Assembly (NCBI GenBank): GCA_017935065.1
Contig: JAGBIF010000012.1
Span: forward strand, 1-64,000
Source: Clostridia bacterium
GTDB lineage: Bacteria > Bacillota > Clostridia > Oscillospirales > CAG-272
Length of the DNA stretch: 64,000 nucleotides
Direction of reading: 5' to 3'
Numbering within the stretch: position 1 is the first letter of the stretch; each line of letters opens with the position of its first letter. The notes under the pieces are model-generated. The model saw nothing but the letters and a program-made list of their open reading frames with translations. It had not been told where the DNA came from and made no database searches. Of the stretch, positions 7,541-16,619 are shown in pieces. The translations under genes were made by a program, and so were the position numbers.

Positions 7541-8692
7541 ATGAGCGAAAATCAGGCAATCAGGACTATAAAGCTTCTTCAGTGCAGTGATATTCACCTT
7601 GATACGCCCTTCGTCGGACTTTCCGCCGAGAAGAGCGAGGAAAGAAGGCGCGGGCTTCGTGAGAGCTTTATCCGTCTTATGCAGTACGTGCAGAACAGAG
7701 GCGTGGATATCGTGCTTATGTGCGGTGATATATTTGATACCGACTACGCTACCAACACCACCGCGGAGGTGCTTATAAGAGAGTTCCGCTCCTGCCCCGA
7801 TACACAGTTTATCATCACCCCTGGTAAGAGTGATTACTATAATTCAAACCCCATCTACACCTCGGGCAGACTTCCCGACAACGTAAAGGTCGTCGCAACG
7901 CCGAGCCTTACGAGAATTGACTATGACGAGCTTAATCTCACCGTCTATTCCTGGGCGTTCTTAGAGCCTGTGATGAGGGAAAATCCGCTTTACCAGAGGC
8001 GTGTCGACGATAACTCGAGAATTAATATCGTCGCGGGCTACGCGGACCTTGACGGCCCTATCGGCTCGGATAAGTGCCCTATCGCGCTTAGCGACCTTAA
8101 GAGCTTCGGTGCCGATTACTACGCCTTCGGCTCCCGCCACGAGAGAAGCGAGACGGTGAAGGTTGGCGGTGCGCTTTATACCTACTCAGGCTCGCTTGAG
8201 TGTACGGGCTTTGACGATCCTGGCCTTGGCGGCGCTAATCTTATACTTATCGAGACGGGCGACGGCGCCACCTCGATTGACGTAAGGCATCACGCCTTCG
8301 GTCATATGCGCCACGTAACCGAGGTTATCGACATTACGGGCGTTGATAAGTACAACGAGATAATCAACCGCATAAGCCGTCTTATTTCCGAAAAGAAGTA
8401 CGGCATCGAGACCGCCCTCAGGGTAGAGCTTGTCGGCTATCTTGATCCGAGATTTATCGTACCCAGAAACTTTGAGTGCGAGGCATTCGGCCTTTACTAC
8501 TTCGATATTATAGATAAAACCATCCCGCTTTACGGCACCGAGAGCTTCAAGAACGATATGAGCGTCAAGGGCGAGCTTTTCAGAAACCTTCTTCCCCTGC
8601 TTGAGGGCGACAACGAGGACGATAAGCTCATAGCCGCCCGCGCCTTCCGCGTAGGCCTCGCCGCCCTCGAGGGCAGAGAGATAGACTTCTGA
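7541..8692 (+). CDS. SbcD/YhaO-like calcineurin-type phosphoesterase with a degraded active site
   Basis: A 383-residue relative of the Mre11/SbcD/YhaO DNA nuclease subunit. Metal motif I (SDIHLD) and motif II (CGDIFD) are present. The other metal and catalytic motifs are altered: the GNHD position reads GKSD, the His of the next motif is lost (VAGYAD), and GHxH reads GSRH. With four ligand positions replaced it is probably inactive as a phosphoesterase and may act as a DNA- or partner-binding subunit; that is inference. The C-terminal about 100 residues resemble the capping region of YhaO. It is co-transcribed with the DUF6273 gene 13 bases downstream. The ribosome site ggagaaag precedes the ATG. 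The YhaN-like ATPase that usually accompanies YhaO is 53 kb away. Confidence 0.8.
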   Translation: MSENQAIRTIKLLQCSDIHLDTPFVGLSAEKSEERRRGLRESFIRLMQYVQNRGVDIVLMCGDIFDTDYATNTTAEVLIREFRSCPDTQFIITPGKSDYYNSNPIYTSGRLPDNVKVVATPSLTRIDYDELNLTVYSWAFLEPVMRENPLYQRRVDDNSRINIVAGYADLDGPIGSDKCPIALSDLKSFGADYYAFGSRHERSETVKVGGALYTYSGSLECTGFDDPGLGGANLILIETGDGATSIDVRHHAFGHMRHVTEVIDITGVDKYNEIINRISRLISEKKYGIETALRVELVGYLDPRFIVPRNFECEAFGLYYFDIIDKTIPLYGTESFKNDMSVKGELFRNLLPLLEGDNEDDKLIAARAFRVGLAALEGREIDF

Positions 8693-8705
8693 TTTTGGTG
8701 AAAAA

Positions 8706-9407
8706 ATGAAAATCGGTGACATAATAGCTCTCGGCACTTATTTTAAAACGCGCGTGGCATACGGTGAGTATACGGTAGAGCCTATCGAGTGGCAGGTGCT
8801 GGATATTAAGGACGGGAAGGCTCTGCTTTTGTCAAGATATGTGCTTGACGGCGGGATACCGTATGAGAAGGTGAGGCGCGACACCTCGTGGGGCGAGTGC
8901 AATATCAGAGCCTGGCTCAACGAGGCGTTCTACAAGGTCGCATTTGACGAGGCGGACAGGAAGAAAATAGCCTGTGTCACTATACCTGCCGATGCTGGGA
9001 ATTCCTTAAGCTTTGCCTCTCGGGACAGGATATTTCTCCTTAGCATAGGTGAGGTGGGAAGCTATCTTTCCGTTGAAGATAGCGCCTGCTATCCTACCGA
9101 CTACGCTAATGACAGAACGGCACTTCTTACCTCAACCGACGGGCGGTGCGCCTGGTGGCTTCGCTCGGCTGGTGTCGACGCAAGCTGGGCGGCACTCGTT
9201 GACGAGGACGGGGTTATCAACGACGAGGGCTTTATGGCAAACCGTAGCTTCTTCGGAATTCGCCCCGCTATGTGGATATACGAGGATGAAAAAGAGCTTA
9301 CCGACGAGGACTACACCAAGCGAAGCTTTGCCGAGCTTAACGCGGGGCTTGATGAGGCAAGGGCGATGCTTGACGAGCTTAAGCGCAAGCGCTCTGAAAA
9401 TAAATAG
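8706..9407 (+). CDS. DUF6273 domain protein, cytoplasmic
   Basis: Function unknown. The 233 residues match the DUF6273 pattern common in Clostridia: IEWQVLDI...ALLLSRYVL near the N-terminus, TSWGECNIRAWLNEAFY in the first third, IFLLSIGEV in the middle, WWLRSAG, and the closing FGIRPAMWI. No signal peptide or membrane segment is visible. The last 40 residues form a charged helix rich in Glu, Arg and Lys. It follows the SbcD-like gene by 13 bases, with a weak ggtga ribosome site, so the two are probably translated together. A strong terminator follows. Confidence 0.75.
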   Translation: MKIGDIIALGTYFKTRVAYGEYTVEPIEWQVLDIKDGKALLLSRYVLDGGIPYEKVRRDTSWGECNIRAWLNEAFYKVAFDEADRKKIACVTIPADAGNSLSFASRDRIFLLSIGEVGSYLSVEDSACYPTDYANDRTALLTSTDGRCAWWLRSAGVDASWAALVDEDGVINDEGFMANRSFFGIRPAMWIYEDEKELTDEDYTKRSFAELNAGLDEARAMLDELKRKRSENK

Positions 9408-9469
9408 CCTCTGTAAAGAGCGCTGTGGATTTATAATTGTGGCGACATAATATTAAATAAGCAATAATA

Positions 9470-9520
9470 AAAGAGCAAGCATACAAGACCTATAAAATCT
9501 TGTGTGCTTGCTCTTTTTTT
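9470..9520. terminator. Bidirectional terminator
   Basis: A stem of about 18 bp with one mismatch (aagagcaagca.acaaga with tcttgt.tgcttgctctt) is followed by seven T. It ends the SbcD-DUF6273 unit and, read leftward, the lipoprotein gene. Confidence 0.9.
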
Positions 9521-9549
9521 GTATATAACTATTTACATTAAAGCGCTTT

Positions 9550-9993
9550 TTAGTTTAAACGGCTTGGCTTATCATCGACAAGCGGTGTGTCGCTTGGCAT
9601 ATTTCCGCCACCGCCTTCACTGCCCTCGGTGCCACCGTTCTCGGTGCTGCCTTCACCGCCCGCATCGGGCGTGTCCGTAGGCGTGTCGGGCGTGTCCGTA
9701 GGCGTGTCGGGTGTGTCCGTAGGCGTGTCGGGTGTGTCCGTAGGCGTGTCGGGTGTGTCCGTAGGCGTGTCGGGTGTGTCCGTAGGTGTGCTCGGCGTGT
9801 CCTCGGGTGCGCTCGGGGTGTCAGCCTCGGTGTCTCCGTCCTCGCTCCCGTCGGGGGTGGGGGATGCGCCTTGCTCGGGGGCGTCGGTTTTGTCCTTATC
9901 GGGTGTATCACCCGTTTCACAAGCGCACAGTATAAAAAGGGCAGAGAGCGCTACGGTAAGTGCGAGAAATAAAATCAGGCATTTTTTCATCAT
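9550..9993 (-). CDS. Small lipoprotein with Pro-Thr-Asp repeats
   Basis: Residues 1-24 are a lipoprotein signal ending in LCAC, so Cys about 25 would be lipidated and the protein held at the outer face of the membrane. The rest is low complexity: an acidic start, about six copies of a seven-residue PTDTPDT unit, then a Gly/Glu-rich stretch. No enzyme domain is visible. It looks like a flexible wall spacer or a substrate for glycosylation on Thr. Because the repeat is 21 bases and GC-rich, all three frames are open there, and copy number is likely to vary. It sits alone between a terminator and pheT. Confidence 0.7.
   Translation of the reverse strand: MMKKCLILFLALTVALSALFILCACETGDTPDKDKTDAPEQGASPTPDGSEDGDTEADTPSAPEDTPSTPTDTPDTPTDTPDTPTDTPDTPTDTPDTPTDTPDTPTDTPDAGGEGSTENGGTEGSEGGGGNMPSDTPLVDDKPSRLN
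9661..9790. repeat. 21-bp minisatellite inside the lipoprotein gene
   Basis: About six near-identical 21-base units built on gtgtccgtaggcgtgtcgg encode the PTDTPDT repeat. The units differ mainly by g-c/t changes at one position, which suggests recent slippage expansion. Confidence 0.85.
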
Positions 9994-10017
9994 AGTCTCT
10001 CCGTCCTTTCAAAAAAG

Positions 10018-12387
10018 TTATGCGTTGAATTTTACCCCAAGGGTATCAAAGCGCTCGGTGATTTCCCTCGTTATAGGCTCAAGCTCGCCTTTTGAGAGGG
10101 TACGCTCATCCGACGCGAAGGTGAAGCGAAGGGTAAGCGAGCATCCGTCGTCCGTCTCGTAGATATCCTGTACGGCTACCGAGCGAAGAAGCTCGCCCGC
10201 GCACTCGCCCGCAAGCTTTGTGAGGGCGGGGAAGTTAACCTCTGCAAGCGTTACCCTGAAGGTAAGGTCGATGTCGATCTCGGGGAACTTTGAGGGTGCC
10301 TGATAGACGGTTCTTTCCTTCTCGATAAGAGACACGAGCCCCGTATCGATCTCAAAGAATACCACCGCGCACTTCTTATCCACCGCCGAGCATACCTCGG
10401 GGTGCGCGGGCGCGATAAAGCCGACTGCCTTGCCGTCAAGCAAAATCTCATAGGTGTTCATAGGATGCTCAAAGCCGAAGCGTCCCAGAGAGGCGCGGTA
10501 TTCGGGCGATTTGTGAAGCACATCAGAGAACAGCTCCTCAACCGTTGAAAGCGCCTTCTTGAAGAGCGCCTCCTCACAAGAGACCCTTGAGAACAGCACC
10601 GCGCCGAGCTTCTTTCTCTCGTTGCAAAGACCGTTTTCAAGCAGGCCGTCTACGGTATGTCCTATCTCAAAGATGCCGAACTCCTGCGCGTACGCGCGGT
10701 TGCTCTTGGCAAACGAGAGCAGGGTGGGTATCATAGATACTCTTATATACTGATGGTCGGGGGTCTGCGCGTTTATAATACGCACGCCCTCGGGTGTCTT
10801 GATGTTAAGCTCCTTGTCCTTTGCGGTGTCCGACCAGATGTAGGAATGCACCTCGTGCATACGGTAGGATGCCACAAGCACGTCCTTCATCCTGTCCTCG
10901 TAGGATTTCTGCGTCTGCTCTCTTACGGGATAAATAGGGCTTACGGAGGTGCGGACGTCGAAGTTATCGTAACCGTAGATACGCGATATTTCCTCGATTA
11001 CGTCTGCCTTTATCGTAACGTCCTTTGTCGCGCGGAAGGAGGGAACCGTTACCTTGAAGCTCTCCCCCTTGACGTCAACGCCAAAGCCAAGACCGTTAAG
11101 AGTGGTGGTAATAGTTTCGGTGGGGATATCTATACCCGTGTATCTGTCGACATAAGCCTTGTCGAACTCAAGCTCTATTTTGGGATACCTCTTTACATAG
11201 CAGTCGGTGAATGCCGAGATAACGCGCACACCGCCGTCGCACTCAAGCAGAAGCGAGAGAAGTCTCTCGGTCGCAAATCGGCAAAGCTCGGGGTCGAGCA
11301 TCTTCTCGTATCTCATAGAGGCATCGGTACGAAGTCCGAGCTTCGTGGTGGTCTTGCGCACGCTTACGCCGTCAAAGGTCGCGCTCTCAAGCAAGAGTGA
11401 TGTCGTGGTGTCCTCGATCTTTGACGAGTCACCGCCCATAACACCCGCGATAGCTACGGGCTCATCACCCGAGGTAATCATAAGCATGGTGTCGTCCATC
11501 TTTCTCTCAATACCGTCAAGAGTGGTAAAGGTGAAGGGCTTATCGAAGGTCTGCACCTCGATTTTGTCAACGCGGGCGAGGTCAAAGGCGTGCATAGGCT
11601 GACCGAGCTCAAGCATTACGTAGTTAGTAAGGTCGGCAAGAAGATTTATCGCGCGGCTTCCACAGTAGTAGAGCCTTATTCTCATATTGACAGGGCTTAC
11701 CTTGCGGGTGATATTCTCAACCTTTATCGCGGTGTAGCGCCATACGAGGTCGGTTGCCTTCACCGACAGAGCGACCTCGGGAAGCGTCGAAAACGCCTCG
11801 GTGTCAAGCACCCTCGGTGCCTTGAGCGCACGGCCCGTAATGGTTGAAAACTCTCTTGCGATGCCGTAGTGTCCCCACAGGTCGGGGCGGTTGGTGAGCG
11901 ACTTGTTGTCAACCTCAAAGATAATATCGTCGATATCGTATACCGTCTTAAGGTCGGTGCCGAGCGGAATAGTCTCATCAAGGTCGATAATGCCAGAGTT
12001 GTCGTCGCTGATGCCAAGCTCTGCCTCAGAGCAGCACATACCGTGAGAGGCATAGCCCGCGATGGTAGCAGCGCCGATTTTGTTGCCCGAAACCGAGCCG
12101 CCCTCGGTAGCAAGCGCCACGTGCATGCCCTCTCTGACATTAGGCGCGCCGCATACGACGTCGATAACGCCGCTTCCCGTGTCAACCTTAAGCAGGTGAA
12201 GCTTCTTTGAGTTAGGATGATTTTCAACGCTAACTATTTTTGCCGCGATAACGCCATAGGTGTCCTCGCCCTTTACTATTATGTCCTCAACCTCGGCAGT
12301 CGAGAGAGTGAAATTCTTTATAAGCGCGACCTTGTCAAGCCCCGAGAGGTCGACGAAGTCGGAAATCCAATTCATTGATAAAAGCAT
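10018..12387 (-). CDS. pheT: Phenylalanyl-tRNA synthetase beta subunit
   Basis: The beta chain of the (alpha-beta)2 enzyme that charges tRNA-Phe; 789 residues, the usual length. The order is an N-terminal tRNA-binding (EMAP-like) domain (about 40-150, VDVVCGAPNVREG), B3/B4 editing domains (about 210-390), the B5 domain with the FIDIPTET-like region (about 400-475), the catalytic-core-like domain (about 480-680), and the C-terminal anticodon-binding FDX-ACB domain. The alpha subunit gene pheS lies directly upstream, 16 bases away, in the normal pheST order. It is cytoplasmic and essential by family knowledge. No T-box leader is visible upstream of the pair. Confidence 0.97.
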   Translation of the reverse strand: MLLSMNWISDFVDLSGLDKVALIKNFTLSTAEVEDIIVKGEDTYGVIAAKIVSVENHPNSKKLHLLKVDTGSGVIDVVCGAPNVREGMHVALATEGGSVSGNKIGAATIAGYASHGMCCSEAELGISDDNSGIIDLDETIPLGTDLKTVYDIDDIIFEVDNKSLTNRPDLWGHYGIAREFSTITGRALKAPRVLDTEAFSTLPEVALSVKATDLVWRYTAIKVENITRKVSPVNMRIRLYYCGSRAINLLADLTNYVMLELGQPMHAFDLARVDKIEVQTFDKPFTFTTLDGIERKMDDTMLMITSGDEPVAIAGVMGGDSSKIEDTTTSLLLESATFDGVSVRKTTTKLGLRTDASMRYEKMLDPELCRFATERLLSLLLECDGGVRVISAFTDCYVKRYPKIELEFDKAYVDRYTGIDIPTETITTTLNGLGFGVDVKGESFKVTVPSFRATKDVTIKADVIEEISRIYGYDNFDVRTSVSPIYPVREQTQKSYEDRMKDVLVASYRMHEVHSYIWSDTAKDKELNIKTPEGVRIINAQTPDHQYIRVSMIPTLLSFAKSNRAYAQEFGIFEIGHTVDGLLENGLCNERKKLGAVLFSRVSCEEALFKKALSTVEELFSDVLHKSPEYRASLGRFGFEHPMNTYEILLDGKAVGFIAPAHPEVCSAVDKKCAVVFFEIDTGLVSLIEKERTVYQAPSKFPEIDIDLTFRVTLAEVNFPALTKLAGECAGELLRSVAVQDIYETDDGCSLTLRFTFASDERTLSKGELEPITREITERFDTLGVKFNA

Positions 12388-12403
12388 TTTTGTCTACCCC
12401 CTC

Positions 12404-13426
12404 TTATATCGATTTGAACTGCGAGAGCGCCTTGAGGTCGCCCGAGTTAAAGTCGCGTATATCCTTGATGCCGTACTTCATCATCGCAAGTCTCGTAAGA
12501 CCGAGACCGAAGGCAAAGCCCGTGTACTTGTCGGTATCAATTCCGCCCTCACGAAGCACATTGGGGTGTATCATACCGCAGGGGCAAAGCTCAAGCCAGC
12601 CCTCGCCCTTGCAGGACGGACAGCCCTCACCGCCGCATATAAGGCAGGAAATATCAAGCTCAAAGCCAGGCTCGACGAAGGGGAAGAAGCCAGGGCGAAG
12701 CCTTACCTTTATATCTCTCTTGAATACCTCGGAGAGCATTGTTTTCATAAAGTAAATGAGGTTGGATATCGAAATATCCTCGTCTATCATCATACCCTCC
12801 ATCTGGAAGAAGGTGTTCTCGTGACAGGCGTCGGTGGACTCGTTTCTGAAGCATCTTCCTGGGAATATTGCGCGAAGGGGAGCGCCGTACTTCTTCATAA
12901 TGGCATTCTGTGCAGCAGAGGTCTGCGTCTTGAGAAGCTGACCGTTGTCAAGGTAATAGGTGTCCTGCATATCGCGCGCGGGATGATGCTTGGGGATGTT
13001 GAGCGACTCAAAGCACTCGTAGTCGGTAACCACCTCGGAATAGTCCTCAATGGTAAAGCCCATCGTACGGAACGCCTCCTCAACCTCGCGTGTCGCAAGG
13101 GTTATGGGGTGATAGGAGCCAAGCTCGCGCTCAAAGCGAAGGCTGGGGTTGTACTTTTTAGCCGAGCGGATCTTCGCCTCAAGCTCTGCCTGACGAAGCT
13201 CCTCCTGCCTTTTCGTAATAGCGCCCTCAACCTCGTTTTTGAATATGTTGATGAGCATACCCGCGGTTTTCTTGTCGGCAGCATCGCGAAGTCCCGCCAT
13301 AAGAGACGCCACGTGTCCCTTTTTGCCGAGATACTCGATCCTTATAGCCTCAAGGTCGTCCTTGCCGCCTGCCGAAAGAAGCTTTTCCTCAAAAGAGGAC
13401 TTTAGTAAGTCAATTCTGTCCTTCAT
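12404..13426 (-). CDS. pheS: Phenylalanyl-tRNA synthetase alpha subunit
   Basis: The catalytic chain of the class II synthetase, 340 residues. An N-terminal coiled coil binds tRNA. Motif 2 is in FPGRCFRNESTDACHE, and motif 3 is in GFAFGLGLTRLAMMKYG. Between them is a Cys-rich insert (CLICGGEGCPSCKGEG...CPCG) with the spacing of a small zinc knuckle, known in some Clostridia-type PheS proteins. It is first in the pheST unit. Only 75 bases separate it from coaD, too few for a T-box. Confidence 0.97.
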   Translation of the reverse strand: MKDRIDLLKSSFEEKLLSAGGKDDLEAIRIEYLGKKGHVASLMAGLRDAADKKTAGMLINIFKNEVEGAITKRQEELRQAELEAKIRSAKKYNPSLRFERELGSYHPITLATREVEEAFRTMGFTIEDYSEVVTDYECFESLNIPKHHPARDMQDTYYLDNGQLLKTQTSAAQNAIMKKYGAPLRAIFPGRCFRNESTDACHENTFFQMEGMMIDEDISISNLIYFMKTMLSEVFKRDIKVRLRPGFFPFVEPGFELDISCLICGGEGCPSCKGEGWLELCPCGMIHPNVLREGGIDTDKYTGFAFGLGLTRLAMMKYGIKDIRDFNSGDLKALSQFKSI

Positions 13427-13501
13427 TTTCTTTAGTCCTTAAAATAAAATTATTTAAACGAAAATATTATATATTATTTTTTGCCGTTTGTCAACAAAAA
13501 T

Positions 13502-14029
13502 TTAAAGCGACCTTATAGCCTCGATTACCGCCTCGGGTAAAAGCCCCGTGAGGTCGCCGCCCGAGCGGATAAGCTCCCTCACCTTAGTTGAGCTTACCTC
13601 GGTGAGCGCCTCGCTTGCGGGAAGCAGCACGGTATCGTAGCCGCCCATTTTCTTATTCCACTCCGCCATCTCGCATTCGTACTTATAGTCGGCATCGTTT
13701 CGGTAGCCCTTGACTATCGTCTCAATTCCGTGGTCCCGCATATAGTCAATAACCAGCCCCGATGAATAGCTCACAAGGCAGTTGTCAATATCGTCCGTCG
13801 CGAGCATAAGCATTCTCACCCTGTCCGAAAGCGAGAAGGTATAGGTCTTTTTCGGGTTGACGAAGATTACCGCGTATACCTCGTCATACTCTTTTGCGGC
13901 GCGCCTTATAATATCAAGATGTCCGAGCGTAACGGGGTCGAAGCTTCCTGGTACTATCGCGGTGCGAGGCTTTATACTCGGCTCATCAAGCTCGGGGTCG
14001 TTTCTGTATTTTTCATTAATATCGGTCAT
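13502..14029 (-). CDS. coaD: Phosphopantetheine adenylyltransferase
   Basis: Joins AMP from ATP to 4'-phosphopantetheine in coenzyme A synthesis. Nucleotidyltransferase motif GSFDPVTLGHLDI carries the TxGH signature, and the C-terminal EVSSTKVREL matches the family ISSTxVR motif. I place the start at 14029 because aaagaaagg lies eight bases upstream; an upstream in-frame ATG at 14059 has poor spacing. Even so, about 20 residues precede the conserved core (PRTAIVPGSFDP), longer than usual. It is followed by pheS on the same strand, with rsmD about 95 bases upstream, the common rsmD-coaD neighbourhood. Confidence 0.95.
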   Translation of the reverse strand: MTDINEKYRNDPELDEPSIKPRTAIVPGSFDPVTLGHLDIIRRAAKEYDEVYAVIFVNPKKTYTFSLSDRVRMLMLATDDIDNCLVSYSSGLVIDYMRDHGIETIVKGYRNDADYKYECEMAEWNKKMGGYDTVLLPASEALTEVSSTKVRELIRSGGDLTGLLPEAVIEAIRSL

Positions 14030-14125
14030 TTTTCTAACCTTTCTTTGCATATCCTGCACTTTCGGTGCTATCTCGCACGGTATTGTAAATGTAAAGCGCC
14101 GAGAAGTTGTAAGAGAAATTTAAAA

Positions 14126-14692
14126 TTATTCCTTCGCCCCACGGTAGAGCAAAATCAAGAGGAAGGTCTTTTTACCGTAGTGAGTATCCTTTATCACCTC
14201 AAAGTCCGTGAGGGCTTTAGTGTCAATTTTCTCCTCGCCCCCCTCGATGCAGACTATAGCACCCTCGCGAAGCATACCCGCCTCGGCAAGACGGCGCACC
14301 GCATCGCAGGCACACTCATTCTTATAGGGCGGGTCGATAAAGACGAGGTCAAACACATCCCGTCCCGACGCCTTCCTTATATAATTTCTGTAGTCCGAGA
14401 CAAGATACTTTGACACACCGAAGAAGCCCGTGATACGCGCGTTTTCCTTGACTGTCTCAATAGCCTCGCGCGAGGCATCTATAAAGGTACATCCCGATGC
14501 GCCCCGCGAGAGTGCCTCAAGCCCAAGTCCGCCCGAGCCCGCGAAAAGGTCAAGCACGCGCCTGTTCTCTATATCAAACTGAATTGAGGAAAAGAGTGCC
14601 TCCTTAACCCTTGACGAGGTCGGCCTCGTAGCCTCGCCCTCAAGAGTTTTCAGTACCTTTCCCTTTGCCACGCCTGTTATAATTTTTAACAT
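14126..14692 (-). CDS. rsmD: 16S rRNA (guanine-966 N2) methyltransferase
   Basis: Methylates G966 (E. coli numbering) of 16S rRNA in the small subunit; 188 residues, the normal size. The start IITGVAKGKVLKT and the RPTSSRVKEALFS segment are typical. SAM-binding motif I is LDLFAGSGGLGLEALSRGA (about 45-63) and the catalytic motif is IDPPY (about 121). It lies 9 bases after the uvrC start region and upstream of coaD, so uvrC, rsmD and coaD may share a leftward transcript. Confidence 0.95.
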   Translation of the reverse strand: MLKIITGVAKGKVLKTLEGEATRPTSSRVKEALFSSIQFDIENRRVLDLFAGSGGLGLEALSRGASGCTFIDASREAIETVKENARITGFFGVSKYLVSDYRNYIRKASGRDVFDLVFIDPPYKNECACDAVRRLAEAGMLREGAIVCIEGGEEKIDTKALTDFEVIKDTHYGKKTFLLILLYRGAKE

Positions 14693-14701
14693 ACCCTTCT
14701 C

Positions 14702-16531
14702 CTATATAGGATTTTTATCCCTGAAGTATTTTACTATCGCCTCGGCTGTCGTTTTGCTTATACCCTGGACCTCGCAAAGCATTTCCGCCGTGAGGGTGGG
14801 AAGCTCTGAAAGCTTATATCTTTTGAGAATGGCCTTTGCCCGCGCGGGACCGACACCCTCTATTTCCTGAAGCGTCGAGCGGGTGAGCGATTTCGTCTTT
14901 GCCCTTTGCGATGCGGTATATGCGAAGCGGTGCGCCTCCTCCTGTATTCTGTATATCAGCGAGTACACACCAAGCTCCTGCGCGATAGATATTTCCCGCA
15001 CCCCGTCGGTTATCGCGCGCGTCTTGTGGAAGTCATCCTTTACCATACCGAATACGGGTATATCAAGCTCGGCCTCCTTGATTATGGGAAGCACAGCTCC
15101 CACGTGGGTGTCACCTCCGTCAAGCAGTATGAGGTCGGGCACAGAGCCGAGCGAGCCGTCCTCACCGCCGATATGCGATATTCTTCGGGTTATAGCCTCG
15201 CGCATAGAGGCGTAATCGTCCCTTTTATCAACCGTTTCCATCTTAAAGAGGCGGTAGTCGCTCTTTTTCATTTTTCCGCCCGAATAGACCACCATTGAGG
15301 CGGTGATATGCTCGTCACCGATATTGGATATATCGTATGCCTCAATGCGCTCGGGCGGGTGGGGAAGCGAGAGAAGCGACGCTAGCCTTGCGAGGTTTTT
15401 GTCCTCGCGCTCACCGTCAAGAAGATACTGCCGCTCGGCCTCTATTGCGTTCTTTTTGCAAAGCTCAAGAAGCGCGCGCCCCTCACCGCGCTCACCGCGC
15501 CTTACGGCTACCCTGCGCCCAGCGATAAGCGAGAGATATTCAGAAAGAAGTGCCTCGTCATCCGCATCAAGCTCAAGGTCGACAAGCACCTCGCGCGGCA
15601 GGTCCTCAATGCCGTCATAGTAGTCGGCAATAAGAGATACCGCCTCATCACTGCCGATAAGCTCACCGCCCGTCAGGATAAGCTCGTGCTTTCTTACGAC
15701 CGCGCCCTCTCTTACCGTGAGCGTTGCCATAACACCGACACTGCCCTCGGTATAGATTGAAAAGGCATCGCGGCTCACCCTGGCATCCGAGACGACGTGC
15801 TGCTTCTCGCGAAGCCTCATCAGCGCGTTTATCTTGTCGCGAAGGTCGATGGCGCGCTCAAATTCAAGCGCCTCGGATGCCTCGTTCATACGCTCGGTAA
15901 GCTCGGCAACCGTCCTTTGAATATTACCGCCAAGCACCTTTTCGGCACCGCGTATAAGCTCGCGGTAGCTCTCGACGGCAACACCGCCCGCGCAGGGGGC
16001 TATGCATCTTCCCATATCGCGGTAGATGCAGGGGCGCTCCTTGCCGATGTCGCGCGGAAAACTGCGCTTACAGGTCGGCAGGGTGAAGATGCGCTTTATC
16101 ACCTCAAGGGCGTCGTATGCACTGCCCGCGCTCTGATAGGGGCCGAAGTATTTTGAGCCGTCGGATTTCCTTTCCCTCGTCACAAAAATCATAGGATAGT
16201 CGCCCGAGGTGACCTTTATATAGGGATAGCTCTTCGAGTCCTTAAGACGGATATTGTACTTCGGAAGATGCTTTTTGATAAGCACATTCTCAAGCGTGAG
16301 AGCCTCCATCTCGGTCTTGCAGAGGAAGAAATCAAAATCGTATATCTGCGATACGAGCCTTGCCGTCTTGGGATGCTTGTGGTTTTGAAGAAAATAGCTG
16401 CTGACGCGCATCTTAAGACGCTTTGATTTTCCGACGTAAATTACCGCGCCACCCTCGTTTTTCATTATATAGACACCAGGTGTCTCGGGTAGGGATGCGG
16501 CCTTTTTGCGAAGATAGCTTAACCTTTCCAT
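14702..16531 (-). CDS. uvrC: UvrABC excinuclease subunit C
   Basis: Makes both incisions in nucleotide excision repair; 609 residues, full length. The GIY-YIG nuclease domain is at about 14-95 (PGVYIM...VIYVGKSKRLKMRVSSYF). The UVR helix pair is at about 200-240. The RNase H-like second nuclease is at about 375-545, with acidic residues in EAYDISN and LLDGGD and the histidine of EEAH retained. Paired helix-hairpin-helix motifs fill the last 60 residues (IEGVGPARAKAIL and VQGISKTTAEAI). It is the first gene of a probable uvrC-rsmD-coaD unit. Confidence 0.97.
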   Translation of the reverse strand: MERLSYLRKKAASLPETPGVYIMKNEGGAVIYVGKSKRLKMRVSSYFLQNHKHPKTARLVSQIYDFDFFLCKTEMEALTLENVLIKKHLPKYNIRLKDSKSYPYIKVTSGDYPMIFVTRERKSDGSKYFGPYQSAGSAYDALEVIKRIFTLPTCKRSFPRDIGKERPCIYRDMGRCIAPCAGGVAVESYRELIRGAEKVLGGNIQRTVAELTERMNEASEALEFERAIDLRDKINALMRLREKQHVVSDARVSRDAFSIYTEGSVGVMATLTVREGAVVRKHELILTGGELIGSDEAVSLIADYYDGIEDLPREVLVDLELDADDEALLSEYLSLIAGRRVAVRRGERGEGRALLELCKKNAIEAERQYLLDGEREDKNLARLASLLSLPHPPERIEAYDISNIGDEHITASMVVYSGGKMKKSDYRLFKMETVDKRDDYASMREAITRRISHIGGEDGSLGSVPDLILLDGGDTHVGAVLPIIKEAELDIPVFGMVKDDFHKTRAITDGVREISIAQELGVYSLIYRIQEEAHRFAYTASQRAKTKSLTRSTLQEIEGVGPARAKAILKRYKLSELPTLTAEMLCEVQGISKTTAEAIVKYFRDKNPI

Positions 16532-16569
16532 ATGTCAGAGCAGCTCCTTTCTTCGGGATTTGATAAAGA

Positions 16570-16610
16570 TAAAAGAGGCCGAGCGCAGGGGGCTGCTCAG
16601 CCTCTTTTAT
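16570..16610. terminator. Terminator of the HPr-like gene
   Basis: Arms aaaagaggc.gagc and gctc.gcctctttt form a long stem with flanking A and T runs, so it works in both directions. It ends the leftward HPr-like gene. Confidence 0.85.
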
Positions 16611-16619
16611 TGTAATGTG

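Noticed and set aside
9555-9920. Two further long frames over the lipoprotein repeat
   Set aside because: The 21-base repeat has no stop in any frame; only one frame has a lipoprotein signal.
13427-13501. T-box leader for pheST
   Set aside because: Only 75 AT-rich bases are available and the T-box core is absent.
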